Counted from the stretch's first letter, positions 27,212 to 37,368 are shown. The stretch is 64,000 nucleotides of DNA from Limnohabitans sp. JirII-31 (GCF_002778315.1 NZ_NESA01000008.1:1-64000), one strand, 5' to 3'. The notes: generated by a model not told the origin, from the sequence alone. A program made the numbers and translations.

Positions 27212-28432
27212 TCAGGCACGGGACGGTACGGCGCGCAAGGCTCGGTCAATGGCCACGGCCAAGCCCATGCCCACCAGGCAACAACTGCCCGTGACCGCCC
27301 AGGTCCATTCCCAACCGCCCACACTGGCCGCCACCCAGGCCACCAAAGGCGGGCCAAAGAACTGCCCGGTGGCCGACCACTGCTGCATCCACCCCACGGT
27401 GGTCGACAGCGTGTCAGGGCTCGGTGCCAAGCGCATGGCCAGCGCAAACAAGGTGCCGGGGATCAAGCCGCCGACCGCCGACAGCAAGATGACCGACACA
27501 TAGCGCCCGGCCATGGGCAAGCCCCAACCCTGCCATTCGCCAAACGCGCCGACAGCCCCCAAGGCCATGCTGCCAAAACCAATGAACAACAACTGACGCC
27601 CACGCCAACCACGTTGCAACAAGCGCCCCGACGCCAAGTTGCCACCCATATTGGCCAGGGCCACACCCGCCGTGAGCAAACCCGACAAACCCTCGGCCAC
27701 ACCCAAGCCCGCATAGACCGTGGGCAAGAAGCCAATCACCGCCAACCACTGCGCGGCATAGACGCCAAAGGTGAGCGACAACAACCAAGGGCCGCGTGCG
27801 CGCAAGGTCTGGCGCAGACGTTGTCGCCAACCCTCGCTCGCGGCCACTCGGGCAGAGGGTGCACGGGGTACATCGGGCGCAATGCCGGTCCACACCATCC
27901 ACCACGCCAGGGCCGACACACCGCTCAGGCACCACCACCAGACGGGCCAGCGCCACACCGACAGCACCCACGAGCCCACCAACAAAGCGGTGGCGGTGCC
28001 CAAGGGCATGTAAGCACTCCACTGACCCATGCGAGCGTTGAGCTGAGCCGCCGACACACAGCGGCGAATCAAAGCAGGCGCAGGCATGACCACCCACAAA
28101 AAGCCAAAACCCTCCATCGCACGCAAGACCAGCAAGGCGTCGATGCCCGTGGCAAAACCACCCAAGGCACTGGCCAGCGTGAGCAGCCCCAAACCTGCCA
28201 ACATGCTGCGGCGCAAGCCGACGCTGTCCACACTCAAGCCCACCACCAAGCCGAGCGTCATGCCAGCCAGTTGCACCATCGAGAGCAAAAAGCCTGCTTG
28301 CACCAGGCTCAACGACAAAGCCGCTTGCAGCACCGGCAACGCGGGCGGAATTTTGCCCACATGCAAGGCCGCGCACACCCCAGCGAGCACCACCAGCCAG
28401 GACGGGTGAATCCAAGAACGAGTGGAGGTCAT
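27212..28432 (-). CDS. Major facilitator superfamily transporter (CynX/NimT-like)
   Basis: A 406-residue protein with about twelve hydrophobic helices and a short cytoplasmic loop in the middle (PRAPSARVAASEGWRQRL). The first half has LSVDSVGLRRSMLAGLGLL, resembling the MFS loop 2-3 motif. It overlaps the upstream dGTPase-like gene by 4 bp. The substrate cannot be told. The opposite strand shows a long frame (27146-28489) that is only a GC-bias shadow. Confidence 0.85.
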   Translation of the reverse strand: MTSTRSWIHPSWLVVLAGVCAALHVGKIPPALPVLQAALSLSLVQAGFLLSMVQLAGMTLGLVVGLSVDSVGLRRSMLAGLGLLTLASALGGFATGIDALLVLRAMEGFGFLWVVMPAPALIRRCVSAAQLNARMGQWSAYMPLGTATALLVGSWVLSVWRWPVWWWCLSGVSALAWWMVWTGIAPDVPRAPSARVAASEGWRQRLRQTLRARGPWLLSLTFGVYAAQWLAVIGFLPTVYAGLGVAEGLSGLLTAGVALANMGGNLASGRLLQRGWRGRQLLFIGFGSMALGAVGAFGEWQGWGLPMAGRYVSVILLSAVGGLIPGTLFALAMRLAPSPDTLSTTVGWMQQWSATGQFFGPPLVAWVAASVGGWEWTWAVTGSCCLVGMGLAVAIDRALRAVPSRA

Positions 28433-29568
28433 GTGGTCAAGCGTGTGTGTTCGCGGGTGGCAAAACGGTCAGTCATGCCCGACAGGTAGTCGGCCACAGC
28501 ACGCGGCACGTCCGGGCGCTGGGCGTAAGCAGCAGGCATTTCGTGGGGCTTGGCCAAGTAGGCGGCAAACAACTCGCGCACCACGCCACGAGCCCAGTCG
28601 GTGGTCTGCATCACCTGCGGGTGACGGTAGAGATTACGAAACAAAAACGACTTCAGCGCCTTGGACTGTGCCCGCATCTCGTCGCTGAACTGCATCAGCG
28701 GTGGGCAGGCACGCGCCACATCGGCACTGGCCGGGGCGTGCTGCGCCAGCGCAGCCTGGGTGGCGGCCACAACGTCATACACCTGATCGCTGAGCATGCG
28801 GCGGATGGTTTCGTACAGCACACGGCGACCTTGCAGTTGCGGGTATTCGGCCAAGGTCTGTTCGCAGTAGCGTGCGAACAGCGGCACCTCGTGCATTTGC
28901 TCCAAAGTCAGCAGCCCTGAGCGCACGCCGTCGTCGATGTCGTGCGCGTTGTAGGCAATCTCGTCGGCCAGATTGCACAGTTGGGCTTCCAGGCTGGGTT
29001 GCGTGCCGTTCAAAAAACGGGTGGCCACACCGTCAGGCTCTTGCGCCTCGATCAACTCGGCGTTGCGCCGCGCGCAGTGCTTCAAGATGCCTTCGCGGGT
29101 TTCAAAGCTCAGGTTCAAGCCGTTGAAGGCCGGATAGCGCTCTTCGAGTTCATCCACCACACGCAGGCTTTGCAGGTTGTGCTCAAAGCCGCCATAGGGC
29201 GCCATGCATTCGTTGAGCGCGTCTTGGCCGGCATGGCCAAACGGTGTGTGGCCCAGGTCATGGGCCAAGGCCACGGCCTCGACCAAGTCTTCGTTCAAAC
29301 GCAAGGCGCGTGCCATGGAGCGCCCCAGTTGCGCCACCTCCAGCGAGTGCGTCATGCGGGTGCGAAACAAATCGCCTTCGTGGTTCAAGAACACCTGGGT
29401 CTTGTAGACCAAGCGCCGAAATGCGGTGGAGTGGACGATGCGGTCGCGGTCGCGTTGGTGCGGGTTGCGCACGTTGGGCGCGAGCAGGTGCGCTTCGACT
29501 TCGGTGTGTCGGCGTCCGCGCGATTGCGCCGGATCGCAGGCAAACACGGCGAGAGACGAGGTGTTCAT
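28429..29568 (-). CDS. dGTP triphosphohydrolase-like HD protein
   Basis: The protein (379 aa) belongs to the Dgt family that converts dNTP to nucleoside and triphosphate. The HD metal site is seen in [12 protein letters not shown] (His), [13 protein letters not shown] (HD) and [15 protein letters not shown] (Asp); the N-terminal [20 protein letters not shown] is typical. I use ATG 29568, which overlaps the aroB stop (ATGA); an upstream in-frame codon at 29580 lies inside aroB. The aroB-dgt link is common in betaproteobacteria. Confidence 0.93.
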   Translation of the reverse strand: MNTSSLAVFACDPAQSRGRRHTEVEAHLLAPNVRNPHQRDRDRIVHSTAFRRLVYKTQVFLNHEGDLFRTRMTHSLEVAQLGRSMARALRLNEDLVEAVALAHDLGHTPFGHAGQDALNECMAPYGGFEHNLQSLRVVDELEERYPAFNGLNLSFETREGILKHCARRNAELIEAQEPDGVATRFLNGTQPSLEAQLCNLADEIAYNAHDIDDGVRSGLLTLEQMHEVPLFARYCEQTLAEYPQLQGRRVLYETIRRMLSDQVYDVVAATQAALAQHAPASADVARACPPLMQFSDEMRAQSKALKSFLFRNLYRHPQVMQTTDWARGVVRELFAAYLAKPHEMPAAYAQRPDVPRAVADYLSGMTDRFATREHTRLTT

Positions 29569-30668
29569 CCCTGGCAGCATGCGGTGATAACCTCGGCCAC
29601 CACGTCGTCAGGTGCACCGCGTACCACCGCGCTGCCAGGCTGGTTGAGCAGCACAAAGCGGATGTCGCCGGCCTCGGCTTTTTTGTCCACCCGCATGTGG
29701 TGCAGGTAAGTCTCGACGCCCAGTTGTGGGCCCACCGTGGGCAAACCGGCACGTGCCAACAAGGCGGTAAAACGGCTGACAAACGCCGCATCGACCAGCC
29801 CCAAGCGTTGCGACAAATGCGCCGCCATCACCATGCCACAGCCCACAGCCTCGCCATGCAACCAGACCCCAAAGCCCAAACCCGCTTCGATGGCGTGGCC
29901 AAAGGTGTGGCCAAAGTTGAGGATGGCGCGCAGGCCCGACTCGCGTTCGTCCTGCCCCACCACCCAGGCCTTGATTTCACAGCTGCGTTGCACGGCGTGG
30001 GCCAGTGCTTTCGGGTCACGTGCCATCAGGGCATCGAGGTGGGCGTCGATCCAGTCGAGGAATGCCATGTCGGCAATCGGGCCGTACTTGATGATCTCGG
30101 CCAAGCCTGCGCTCATCTCGCGTGCGGGCAAAGTTTGCAGGGTGTCCAAATCGCACACCACGCGCTGGGGTTGGTAGAAGGCACCCACCATGTTCTTGCC
30201 CAGCGGATGGTTGATGGCAGTTTTGCCTCCAACCGACGAGTCCACCTGGGCCAGCAAGGTGGTGGGCACTTGCACAAAAGGCACACCGCGCATGTAACAG
30301 GCGGCAGCAAACCCCGTCATGTCGCCCACCACACCGCCGCCCAAGGCAAACAGAACGGTTTTGCGGTCGCAACCTTGGGCCAGCAACAGGTCAAAAATTT
30401 GGTTCAGCGTTGGCCAGTCTTTGTGGCTTTCCCCATCGGGCAGCACCACGGTGTGGATGTGCGGGTACTGACCTGCCAAAGCCGCTTGCAAGCGCGCCAC
30501 ATAGAGCGGCCCCACGATGTCGTTGGTGACGATCACGGCGCTGCTGGCCCGTGGCAAATCAGCCCAGGTGCTAGGCTCATCAAGCAGTTGCGGGCCAATC
30601 AGGATGGGGTAGCTGCGCTCGCCCAAATCAATCGACACAGACACAGGAGAGAGGGGAGAAGCAGACAT
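29565..30668 (-). CDS. aroB: 3-Dehydroquinate synthase AroB
   Basis: AroB (367 aa) turns DAHP into 3-dehydroquinate, second step of the shikimate pathway, with NAD and a divalent metal. Recognisable are [55 protein letters not shown] and the metal His in [12 protein letters not shown]. Start ATG 30668 is chosen over a TTG at 30695 that overlaps aroK. The aroK stop is 19 bp upstream, so the two are co-transcribed. Confidence 0.97.
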   Translation of the reverse strand: MSASPLSPVSVSIDLGERSYPILIGPQLLDEPSTWADLPRASSAVIVTNDIVGPLYVARLQAALAGQYPHIHTVVLPDGESHKDWPTLNQIFDLLLAQGCDRKTVLFALGGGVVGDMTGFAAACYMRGVPFVQVPTTLLAQVDSSVGGKTAINHPLGKNMVGAFYQPQRVVCDLDTLQTLPAREMSAGLAEIIKYGPIADMAFLDWIDAHLDALMARDPKALAHAVQRSCEIKAWVVGQDERESGLRAILNFGHTFGHAIEAGLGFGVWLHGEAVGCGMVMAAHLSQRLGLVDAAFVSRFTALLARAGLPTVGPQLGVETYLHHMRVDKKAEAGDIRFVLLNQPGSAVVRGAPDDVVAEVITACCQG

Positions 30669-30687
30669 GGCAGACGCCTTTGAAATT

Positions 30688-31239
30688 TCAAGCAACAGAA
30701 GAAGACGGCGGGGGTGCCGTGACCGCGTCGAGCTGGCCTGCCAGCTCCAGCTGCGACACGATCATGTTGACCAACGAGGCCACGGTGGGTCGCCCGGTTT
30801 CAATCACGTAATGCGAGGCTTCGCGGTACAGCGGATCGCGCATGGCGAACAACTCGCGCAAGCGCCCAAGTGGGTCGGCCACTTGCAGCAGCGGGCGGTT
30901 TTGATCATGGCGCAAGCGGCGAAACACTTCTTCGGGGCTAGAGCGCAAATAAAACACCTGACCGCGTTGACGCAAACGCTCGCGGTTTTCAGGGCGCAAC
31001 ACAGACCCACCACCGGTGGAGAGCACGCCACGTGGACGCTGGCTCAACTCGTCGAGCACCTCAGCCTCAACGTCACGAAATCGGTCTTCCCCTTCGCGCT
31101 CGAAAAAATCGCGAATCGAGCAGCCCAGGCGCTGCTCAATCGCATGATCCGAATCAACGAAAGGGATATTGAGCCGTCGGGCAAGTTGTCGCCCCACGGT
31201 AGATTTGCCAGACCCTGGCAGACCAACCAAAACCAACAA
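30688..31239 (-). CDS. aroK: Shikimate kinase AroK
   Basis: AroK (183 aa) phosphorylates shikimate. It has the P-loop [11 protein letters not shown], the shikimate-binding [11 protein letters not shown] and [13 protein letters not shown], and the lid [13 protein letters not shown]. No ATG is available: the frame starts with TTG codons 11-14 bp after the pilQ stop, so a TTG start (31239) is assumed. Gene order pilQ-aroK-aroB is conserved in many proteobacteria. Confidence 0.95.
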   Translation of the reverse strand: MLVLVGLPGSGKSTVGRQLARRLNIPFVDSDHAIEQRLGCSIRDFFEREGEDRFRDVEAEVLDELSQRPRGVLSTGGGSVLRPENRERLRQRGQVFYLRSSPEEVFRRLRHDQNRPLLQVADPLGRLRELFAMRDPLYREASHYVIETGRPTVASLVNMIVSQLELAGQLDAVTAPPPSSSVA

Positions 31240-31250
31240 GGTGTGCTTTC

Positions 31251-32768
31251 TTAACGTGCGGATGCACTTTGGTCGAGCATTTTAGGGGTTATGAACACCA
31301 GCAACTCTTGCTTGGAGGTGCTGCGGCGGCGGTTTTTGAACAGATAGCCCAGCACCGGCAAATCACCAAAGAACGGCACCTTGTACTCGTCATCTTGTTC
31401 GCTGCTCTCGTAAATGCCACCAATCATCACCGTGCCACCGTTGTCCACGCGGACCTGGGTGGTCACGTGCTTGGTGTCAATCGCAAAGCCTGCGGAGGTG
31501 GACTGCCCCACACTGTCTTTGTGAATGTCGAGGTCCAGCACAATGCCGCCTTCAGGGGTGATTTGCGGCGTGACCTCCAGCTTGAGGTTGGCCTTGCGAA
31601 AAGCAATCGAGGTGGCACCACTGGCCGCAGCCACTTGGTAGGGCAATTCGGTGCCTTGCTCGATGATGGCTTTGGTTTGGTCTGCGGTGACCACGCGCGG
31701 GCTCGACACCACCTTGCCTTTGCCATCGGCCTCTAAAGCAGACAGCTCTAAATTCAAAAACTTGTTTTTGGACGCATTGAAGATCGACACCGCAAAGCTG
31801 GCCGAATCAAAGCCATTGATCGCAGCGGCTGGCAAGTTGACGAACTGCCCCGTGGTGTTGAGGGCTTTGTCGGCGATGTTGAAGCTGGTGCCTTGCAAGG
31901 CGGTGGGGTTGGCGTTGGCCAAGGCATTGGTGCTGGTCGGGCCCACCACGGTTTGAGAGCCGACTTGCCCCAAGCTACCCAAACGCACGCCCAAGGTTTG
32001 GCCAAAGGTGTCAGAGGCTTGCACAATGCGCGCCTCAATCATCACCTGGCGTAGCGGCACATCCATCTTGGCGATCATCTCGGCCACCTGGTCCAAGCGT
32101 GTGGGAATGTCAGTGACAAACAATTGGTTGGTGCGTGGCTCGGCCATGGCGCTGCCACGCACGCTCAAGATGCGCGCGGCGTTGCTGGTCGCACCACCCA
32201 GCGCCGCCGCACTGAACGCGGGATTGGCAAAACTGTTGCTGCCCGTGTTGCTGCCCCAGCCTGCAAATGAAGACGGCATAGGAGCAGGGCCTGTGCCTTG
32301 AATTTGAGCCACCACATCGACCGCCTTGGCGTAATTGAGCACAAAGCTGCGGGTCTGCAAGGGCTCTAGGTTTTGCAGAGCAAGGCGGCTTTCAAACTCC
32401 AGCTTGTCACGCGCAGCCACCTCGGCGCGGGGTGCCACCCAAATCACATTGCCCTGACGGCGCTGGCTCAGGCCTTTGGCTTGGGTGATGATGTCAAGCA
32501 CTTGGTCCCAGGGCACTTGCTGCAAGCGCAAGGTCAAGGAGCCCGTGACACTGTCAGAGGTGACGATGTTGAGCCCGGTGAAGTCGGCCACGATTTGCAA
32601 AGCGGTGCGCACCTCGATGGTTTGAAAATTCATCGACATGGGCTGGCCGCTGTACGCAGGTGCGGGGTCTTGCGCCTTGGCTGAAGGCAAAAGCAAGAAC
32701 CAAGCGCACACACTCAAGCACGCACAGTGCAAGAGGACACGGCAACGTGAACACAGTGTGTAGGTCAA
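31251..32768 (-). CDS. pilQ: PilQ/HofQ-like secretin, short form without AMIN domains
   Basis: A secretin (505 aa from TTG 32768) forming the outer-membrane pore for type IV pili or DNA uptake. It has a signal peptide ending SAKA/QD, an STN/N0 domain (VRTALQIVADFTGLNIVTSD), an N1 region, a Gly/Asn-rich linker and the secretin core ending VPFFGDLPVLGYLFKNRRRS. Usual PilQ is about 700 aa with N-terminal AMIN peptidoglycan-binding domains; these are missing, as in HofQ/ComE. I start at TTG 32768, which overlaps the preceding stop (TTGA) and has GGAG 8 bases upstream. Confidence 0.88.
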   Translation of the reverse strand: MTYTLCSRCRVLLHCACLSVCAWFLLLPSAKAQDPAPAYSGQPMSMNFQTIEVRTALQIVADFTGLNIVTSDSVTGSLTLRLQQVPWDQVLDIITQAKGLSQRRQGNVIWVAPRAEVAARDKLEFESRLALQNLEPLQTRSFVLNYAKAVDVVAQIQGTGPAPMPSSFAGWGSNTGSNSFANPAFSAAALGGATSNAARILSVRGSAMAEPRTNQLFVTDIPTRLDQVAEMIAKMDVPLRQVMIEARIVQASDTFGQTLGVRLGSLGQVGSQTVVGPTSTNALANANPTALQGTSFNIADKALNTTGQFVNLPAAAINGFDSASFAVSIFNASKNKFLNLELSALEADGKGKVVSSPRVVTADQTKAIIEQGTELPYQVAAASGATSIAFRKANLKLEVTPQITPEGGIVLDLDIHKDSVGQSTSAGFAIDTKHVTTQVRVDNGGTVMIGGIYESSEQDDEYKVPFFGDLPVLGYLFKNRRRSTSKQELLVFITPKMLDQSASAR

Positions 32769-33679
32769 GGCAAGGTCTCCATGAAAGGCAAACTCACCGA
32801 GCGGGTTTGCCAAGTGCCGCTGGCGTCACGCACCAGTTCTCGCACGCGCAGTTGCTGGGCATCCATCGCCTCCACCCGGCCAAAGTCTTGTCCGAGGTAG
32901 GCGCCCACAGCCACCGTGTGGACTTGGGTTTGCGTGGTCTGCCCAGGCTCGACCACGCGTACCACCGCCAGCATGCGTCCCGCCTGGGCAATGTGGCCGA
33001 TGTAGCGCAAGTGCTCGCGCGCAAACCCCTCCAGAGGTTGACGCGGCCGGTTCAGCTCCGTGGCCATCCAAGGCGCAAAACTTGGATGCTGCTGTGCCTG
33101 TGGGAGCGGGCTGGCGGACAACGTGGCGCTCAACCGTTGGGGCAAGGCCATCGACAGTTGCGCGCTGACAGCACCGTCTGGGCGCACCTTGAGGTCGAGC
33201 ACAGACAGGCTTGCGCCTGGCAACACATCCGGCCAGCGCGACACCCAAGCAAGCCAGTCTGTCCACGCCCCATGCAGGGCAAAAGTCACTGGGAGTTGTT
33301 GCCACGCCACGTTGTTTGTGCGTAGCACACGCACCGGCTTGCCAACGCTCAGCGCAGACAGTTGCAAGTGCTGTTCACGCGCGCCCTCGCTCAAGCGGGT
33401 CACACCGTCTGGCACCACGTTGAACCCAGGCGTGACGGCCATGCCGTCCTGCTGCTGCGCATTGTTTTTCGCCAACTGCTCCAAGTCATGTTGTTGCGCC
33501 GCCTGTTGATCGCGCGCTTCTTGAACGTCCCCCCATGTTTGCAGTGTCAGCACCGTCCAAGGCGACACCCACGCAGCGCCCAAGCACACGGCGGCCAGCC
33601 ACGACGCTTTGGGGTGGGCGCAATGCCAAGCCCACAACTGACGCCACGCACCAGACCAAAGCTGAAGGGCCTCCAACAT
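32765..33679 (-). CDS. PilO-PilP fusion protein of the pilus/DNA-uptake module
   Basis: The protein (304 aa) starts like PilO: a short cytoplasmic end, one membrane helix about residues 27-46 (WLAAVCLGAAWVSPWTVLTL), a coiled segment (EARDQQAAQQHDLEQLAKNN) and a small alpha/beta domain. From about residue 205 it becomes PilP-like: LEGFAREHLRYIGHIAQAGR, then VHTVAVGAYLGQDFGRVEAM. No lipobox lies between, so the PilP domain is tethered by the PilO helix and not by a lipid. It overlaps both neighbours by 1-4 bp. Domain assignments rest on pattern recognition and position before the secretin. Confidence 0.75.
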   Translation of the reverse strand: MLEALQLWSGAWRQLWAWHCAHPKASWLAAVCLGAAWVSPWTVLTLQTWGDVQEARDQQAAQQHDLEQLAKNNAQQQDGMAVTPGFNVVPDGVTRLSEGAREQHLQLSALSVGKPVRVLRTNNVAWQQLPVTFALHGAWTDWLAWVSRWPDVLPGASLSVLDLKVRPDGAVSAQLSMALPQRLSATLSASPLPQAQQHPSFAPWMATELNRPRQPLEGFAREHLRYIGHIAQAGRMLAVVRVVEPGQTTQTQVHTVAVGAYLGQDFGRVEAMDAQQLRVRELVRDASGTWQTRSVSLPFMETLP

Positions 33680-34881
33680 CAGTGGGCACCTTTCAAATCA
33701 GCTTCGATGCGAAAGTGCCAGACCCATGCACCTGCGCCTGAGGTTGAGCGCATGAACTGCAATTGGTGCAGCTCGGGCGCACGTTGCCACACAGACAAGG
33801 CCGTCAGTTGTTCCAACCACTGCTGAACGTGCGCAACCTCTGGGGCTTCGCCTTGAACCACCCAATGGGCATCTTGTTGTTGCACATGCGTCACCCGCAA
33901 CGAGGTGCCTGCATGACCCAAGGCCGCATGCCACTCGAGGGTTTGCTGCTGCTGGCGTTGCTGGGTTTGGAGCCACTGGCGCTGTGCGTCCAATTGCCGC
34001 TGCGCCAGCGCAACATTTTGCTGGGTGCTGCGGGCATCGGCCAGAGCCTGCGTCAGTGTGGCTGGGTCACGCAGCAGGTGTTGTTGCGCCTGCGTGGCGG
34101 CACGAAGCGCTGCCGTCAGCACCAAGCTCAACACAGCACTGACCCCCATCACCCCCACCCATTGCTGAGCCCACGCACGCTGGCGGCGTTGCCGTGCCCA
34201 GCGGCGGTGGGGTAAAAAATTCAATCCTGTTTCTGCCCAAGCCGCCAGCGCCAAACCTAACGCCACGTGGGCCGAGGGCGATGCGGCCTCACCCATCCAA
34301 CCCTGTGCCATGGGATGCACCTGCGCACGTTGGGTGGCCTCGGATCGGGGCTCGACGACCCAAGCCCGCACCCTTGCCGCCTTGGCCATGGCTTGCAAAC
34401 GTGCCACCGGGTCCGGCGCCAAAAAGCCCAGCGCGTAAGACACCTGGGCAGCGCTCGCGTCAGGCCCTGCGGGTGTCACCACTTGGTAAGTCCAGCAGAC
34501 TTGCGCAGGATCGACGTTTTGGGTGTGTGCCAACTCGGCAGCCAACTGGAACGCCACATCGCGGTCAGACAACTGCGCAGACAAGGTCACTGTTTGCCGC
34601 GTGAGCCAGGTGTCATCCAGCGCCAAACACACACCTTGGGGCTGCCAGCCATGATCGCTGAACCAAACCTGGAGCCACTGACCCAGGGCCAATGGATCCA
34701 TCACATACGCACCCTGCACCAGCCCGTCGGGCAACACCAGCGGTTCAACACAACAGCAATGCTGCGCGGCCTCCAAGCTTCCTTCCAGGACCACCACCCA
34801 AGCCCCATCCACACCGAAGGCCAAACCGGCCACGCATTGGCGCTGTGGGCGGCGTGGCAAAAACCACAGAGGCAGGTGCAT
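33679..34881 (-). CDS. PilM-PilN fusion protein of the pilus/DNA-uptake module
   Basis: A 400-residue protein in the place of pilM and pilN. The first 215 residues are PilM/HofM-like (FGVDGAWVVVLEG, LALDDTWLTRQTVTL, ending HVALGLALAAW), but the middle actin-type ATP-binding part of full PilM is absent. Next comes NFLPHRRWARQRRQRAW, the hallmark PilN start (cf. INLLPxR), a membrane helix (GVMGVSAVLSLVLTAAL), a coiled coil and a PilN-like domain. In PilN the NLLP motif binds PilM, so the fusion joins known partners. ATG 34881 follows AGGAGATTTC. Confidence 0.75.
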   Translation of the reverse strand: MHLPLWFLPRRPQRQCVAGLAFGVDGAWVVVLEGSLEAAQHCCCVEPLVLPDGLVQGAYVMDPLALGQWLQVWFSDHGWQPQGVCLALDDTWLTRQTVTLSAQLSDRDVAFQLAAELAHTQNVDPAQVCWTYQVVTPAGPDASAAQVSYALGFLAPDPVARLQAMAKAARVRAWVVEPRSEATQRAQVHPMAQGWMGEAASPSAHVALGLALAAWAETGLNFLPHRRWARQRRQRAWAQQWVGVMGVSAVLSLVLTAALRAATQAQQHLLRDPATLTQALADARSTQQNVALAQRQLDAQRQWLQTQQRQQQQTLEWHAALGHAGTSLRVTHVQQQDAHWVVQGEAPEVAHVQQWLEQLTALSVWQRAPELHQLQFMRSTSGAGAWVWHFRIEADLKGAH

Positions 34882-34958
34882 GAAATCTCCTGGGCGGGTC
34901 AAAGTCGCAGGATTTTGAGCACCAAAGGTGTAGGCTACGCGCGTGCCCCACTCAGGGA

Positions 34959-34987
34959 TTTTGTGATCACAGCACGGTTTTTATAAT
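34959..34987 (+). promoter_or_regulatory. Promoter of the PBP1A gene
   Basis: A perfect -10 box TATAAT (34982-34987) with TTTTGT or TTGTGA 15-17 bases upstream. Transcription would start near 34994, only about 5 bases before the ATG at 34999, so the message may be nearly leaderless. A TGTGATCACA palindrome (34962-34971) overlaps the -35 area. Confidence 0.6.
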
Positions 34988-34998
34988 CCCCTCTACTT

Positions 34999-37368
34999 AT
35001 GGCCCACAAGCACCCCCCTGAAAGTTCGAAAGAACAAGCCGCTGCCCCCGCAGCGCCCCGCTCACTGGCTGGCCAATTGTTGCTGTGGGCCTTCGGCATT
35101 GCCGCTGCAGGTTTGCTGATGGTGGCCTTGTTGGTGGGGCTAGCCCTGGCCATGGCCTACCCGCAACTGCCGGATGTGTCTGATCTGTCGGACTACCGCC
35201 CCAAACTGTCCATGCGCGTGTACTCGGTCGAGGGCACACAGATCGGTGAGTTTGGCGAAGAGCGCCGCAACCTCACGCCGTTCAAAGACATTCCCAAGGT
35301 CATGAAAGACGCGGTATTGGCCATTGAAGACGCCCGCTTTTACCAACACGGTGGCGTGGACTACATCGGCTTGCTGCGCGCGAGCTTGGCCAACTTGGGA
35401 CGTGCCAAAAGCCAAGGCGCTTCCACCATCACCATGCAGGTGGCACGCAATGTGTACCTGTCGTCGGAAAAAACCTTCACCCGCAAAATTTACGAAATCT
35501 TGCTGACCACCAAGCTGGAGCACATGCTCAGCAAGGACCAGATTTTTGAGATCTACCTGAACCAAATTTATTTGGGCAACCGCGCCTATGGTTTTGCGGC
35601 GGCCTCTGAGGCGTACTTTGGCAAGCCCCTGAAAAACATCACCATCGCGGAAGCCGCCATGTTGGCGGGTTTGCCCAAAGCGCCGTCGGCCTACAACCCG
35701 ATCGCCAACCCCAAGCGGGCACGTTCACGCCAGCTCTACATCATTGAGCGCATGGAAGAGCATGGCTTCATCAGCAAAGCAGAAGCCGTTGCCGCCAAGC
35801 AAGAAGAGTTGAAAATTCGCACGGCCACCAGCAGCCTCAACACCCACGCCGAGTACGTGGCCGAGATGGCGCGCCAACTGATGTTTGCGCAGTACGGCCC
35901 CGAGATTTACACCCGTGGTCTGAACGTGTACACCACCATCCGCGCCAGCGACCAGCAAGCGGCTTACTACGCACTGCGCCGCGGCATCATGGATTACGAG
36001 CGCCGCCAGCACTACCGTGGTCCCGAGAAATTCATCACCTTGCCCAGCACCCCCGCAGAACAAGAAGATGCGATCGACGACGCCTTGATTGAGCAAGGCG
36101 ACAAGGGCGACTTGCTGGCCGCCGTGGTACTGGAAGCCGGACCGAAAAAAGTGCGTGCTGTGCGCCAAAACAGCGAGGTGCTAGAGATCACTGGCGAAGG
36201 CTTGCAACCTGTGCAGTCGGGCTTGTCTGACAAAGCACCGCCCAACATCCGTTTGCGCCCAGGTGCGCTGATTCGCGTCACCAAGACCGCCAAAGGGGCG
36301 TGGGAGATCACCCAACTGCCCGAGGTGGAGGGCGCATTCGTGTCGGTGGACCCTCGCGATGGGGCCATCCACGCGCTGGTGGGCGGCTTTGACTTTGACA
36401 AAAACAAGTTCAACCACGTGACCCAAGCCTGGCGCCAACCGGGCTCCAGCTTCAAGCCCTTCATTTACTCTGCGGCCTTGGAAAAAGGCTTCACACCCGC
36501 CACTGTGGTCAACGATGCGCCGCTGTTTTTTGACGCCAGCGTGACCGGTGGCCAACCGTGGGAGCCCAAAAACTACGACGGCACATTCGATGGCCCCATG
36601 ACCTTGCGCAAAGGCTTGGCCAAGTCGAAGAACATGATCTCGATTCGCGTGCTGCAAGCCGTGGGCGCACAAAACGCGCAGCAGTGGATTACCCACTTTG
36701 GCTTTGAAGCCGACAAGCACCCACCCTACCTGACCATGGCCTTGGGCGCGGGCTCGGTCACCCCCATGCAAATGGCCACGGGCTATTCGGTGTTTGCCAA
36801 TGGCGGCTACCGCATCAACCCTTATCTGATCACCAAAGTCACCGACCAAACAGGCAAGGTGTTGTCTGAATTCACGCCCCCCGAGTTGGACGAGTCCGTG
36901 CGTGGCATCGATGCGCGCAACGCGTTTGTCATGACCAGCTTGTTGCAAGAGGTCACCCGCTCAGGCACCGCCGCGCGCGCCCAAGCCACTTTGAAGCGCC
37001 CTGACATTTACGGCAAGACAGGCACCACCAACGACTCGATGGACGCCTGGTTCGCAGGCTATCAACCGACCCTCACGGCGGTGACGTGGATTGGCTACGA
37101 CACCCCGCGCAAACTGGGTGACCGCGAAACAGGTGGTGGCTTGAGCTTGCCGGTGTGGATCAGCTACATGCAGCACGCCCTGCAAAACGTGCCCATCACA
37201 GAGCCCACGCCACCTGCTGGCCTCACCCATGAAGGCGGCGAATGGTTCTACAGCGAATACAGCCGTGGCGGCGGTGTGAGCAGCTTGGGGCTGGAGGGCC
37301 GGTCAGCGCCCAGCGAGTTGCCTGCCAATGACGAGAAAAAACGCATCCTCGATTTGTTCAAAAACTAA
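34999..37368 (+). CDS. mrcA: Penicillin-binding protein 1A (bifunctional transglycosylase/transpeptidase)
   Basis: PBP1A (789 aa) polymerises and cross-links peptidoglycan. After a short cytoplasmic tail is one membrane anchor (about residues 27-53), then the GT51 domain with the catalytic Glu in AIEDARFYQHGG and QGASTITMQVARN, then the transpeptidase: SxxK in QPGSSFKPF, SxN in AKSKNMIS, KTG in YGKTGTTND. Length is normal. It is divergent from the pil genes, as in many proteobacteria. No Shine-Dalgarno is visible and the promoter lies very close to the ATG. Confidence 0.96.
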   Translation: MAHKHPPESSKEQAAAPAAPRSLAGQLLLWAFGIAAAGLLMVALLVGLALAMAYPQLPDVSDLSDYRPKLSMRVYSVEGTQIGEFGEERRNLTPFKDIPKVMKDAVLAIEDARFYQHGGVDYIGLLRASLANLGRAKSQGASTITMQVARNVYLSSEKTFTRKIYEILLTTKLEHMLSKDQIFEIYLNQIYLGNRAYGFAAASEAYFGKPLKNITIAEAAMLAGLPKAPSAYNPIANPKRARSRQLYIIERMEEHGFISKAEAVAAKQEELKIRTATSSLNTHAEYVAEMARQLMFAQYGPEIYTRGLNVYTTIRASDQQAAYYALRRGIMDYERRQHYRGPEKFITLPSTPAEQEDAIDDALIEQGDKGDLLAAVVLEAGPKKVRAVRQNSEVLEITGEGLQPVQSGLSDKAPPNIRLRPGALIRVTKTAKGAWEITQLPEVEGAFVSVDPRDGAIHALVGGFDFDKNKFNHVTQAWRQPGSSFKPFIYSAALEKGFTPATVVNDAPLFFDASVTGGQPWEPKNYDGTFDGPMTLRKGLAKSKNMISIRVLQAVGAQNAQQWITHFGFEADKHPPYLTMALGAGSVTPMQMATGYSVFANGGYRINPYLITKVTDQTGKVLSEFTPPELDESVRGIDARNAFVMTSLLQEVTRSGTAARAQATLKRPDIYGKTGTTNDSMDAWFAGYQPTLTAVTWIGYDTPRKLGDRETGGGLSLPVWISYMQHALQNVPITEPTPPAGLTHEGGEWFYSEYSRGGGVSSLGLEGRSAPSELPANDEKKRILDLFKN

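Noticed and set aside
27146-28489. 447-codon plus-strand frame opposite the MFS gene
   Set aside because: Low-complexity Gln/His/Arg composition and no start context; the minus-strand transporter is clear.
34962-34971. TGTGATCACA as a CRP site upstream of mrcA
   Set aside because: CRP half-sites need a 6-bp spacer; here the arms are adjacent, and the position overlaps the -35 box. Kept only as a palindrome.
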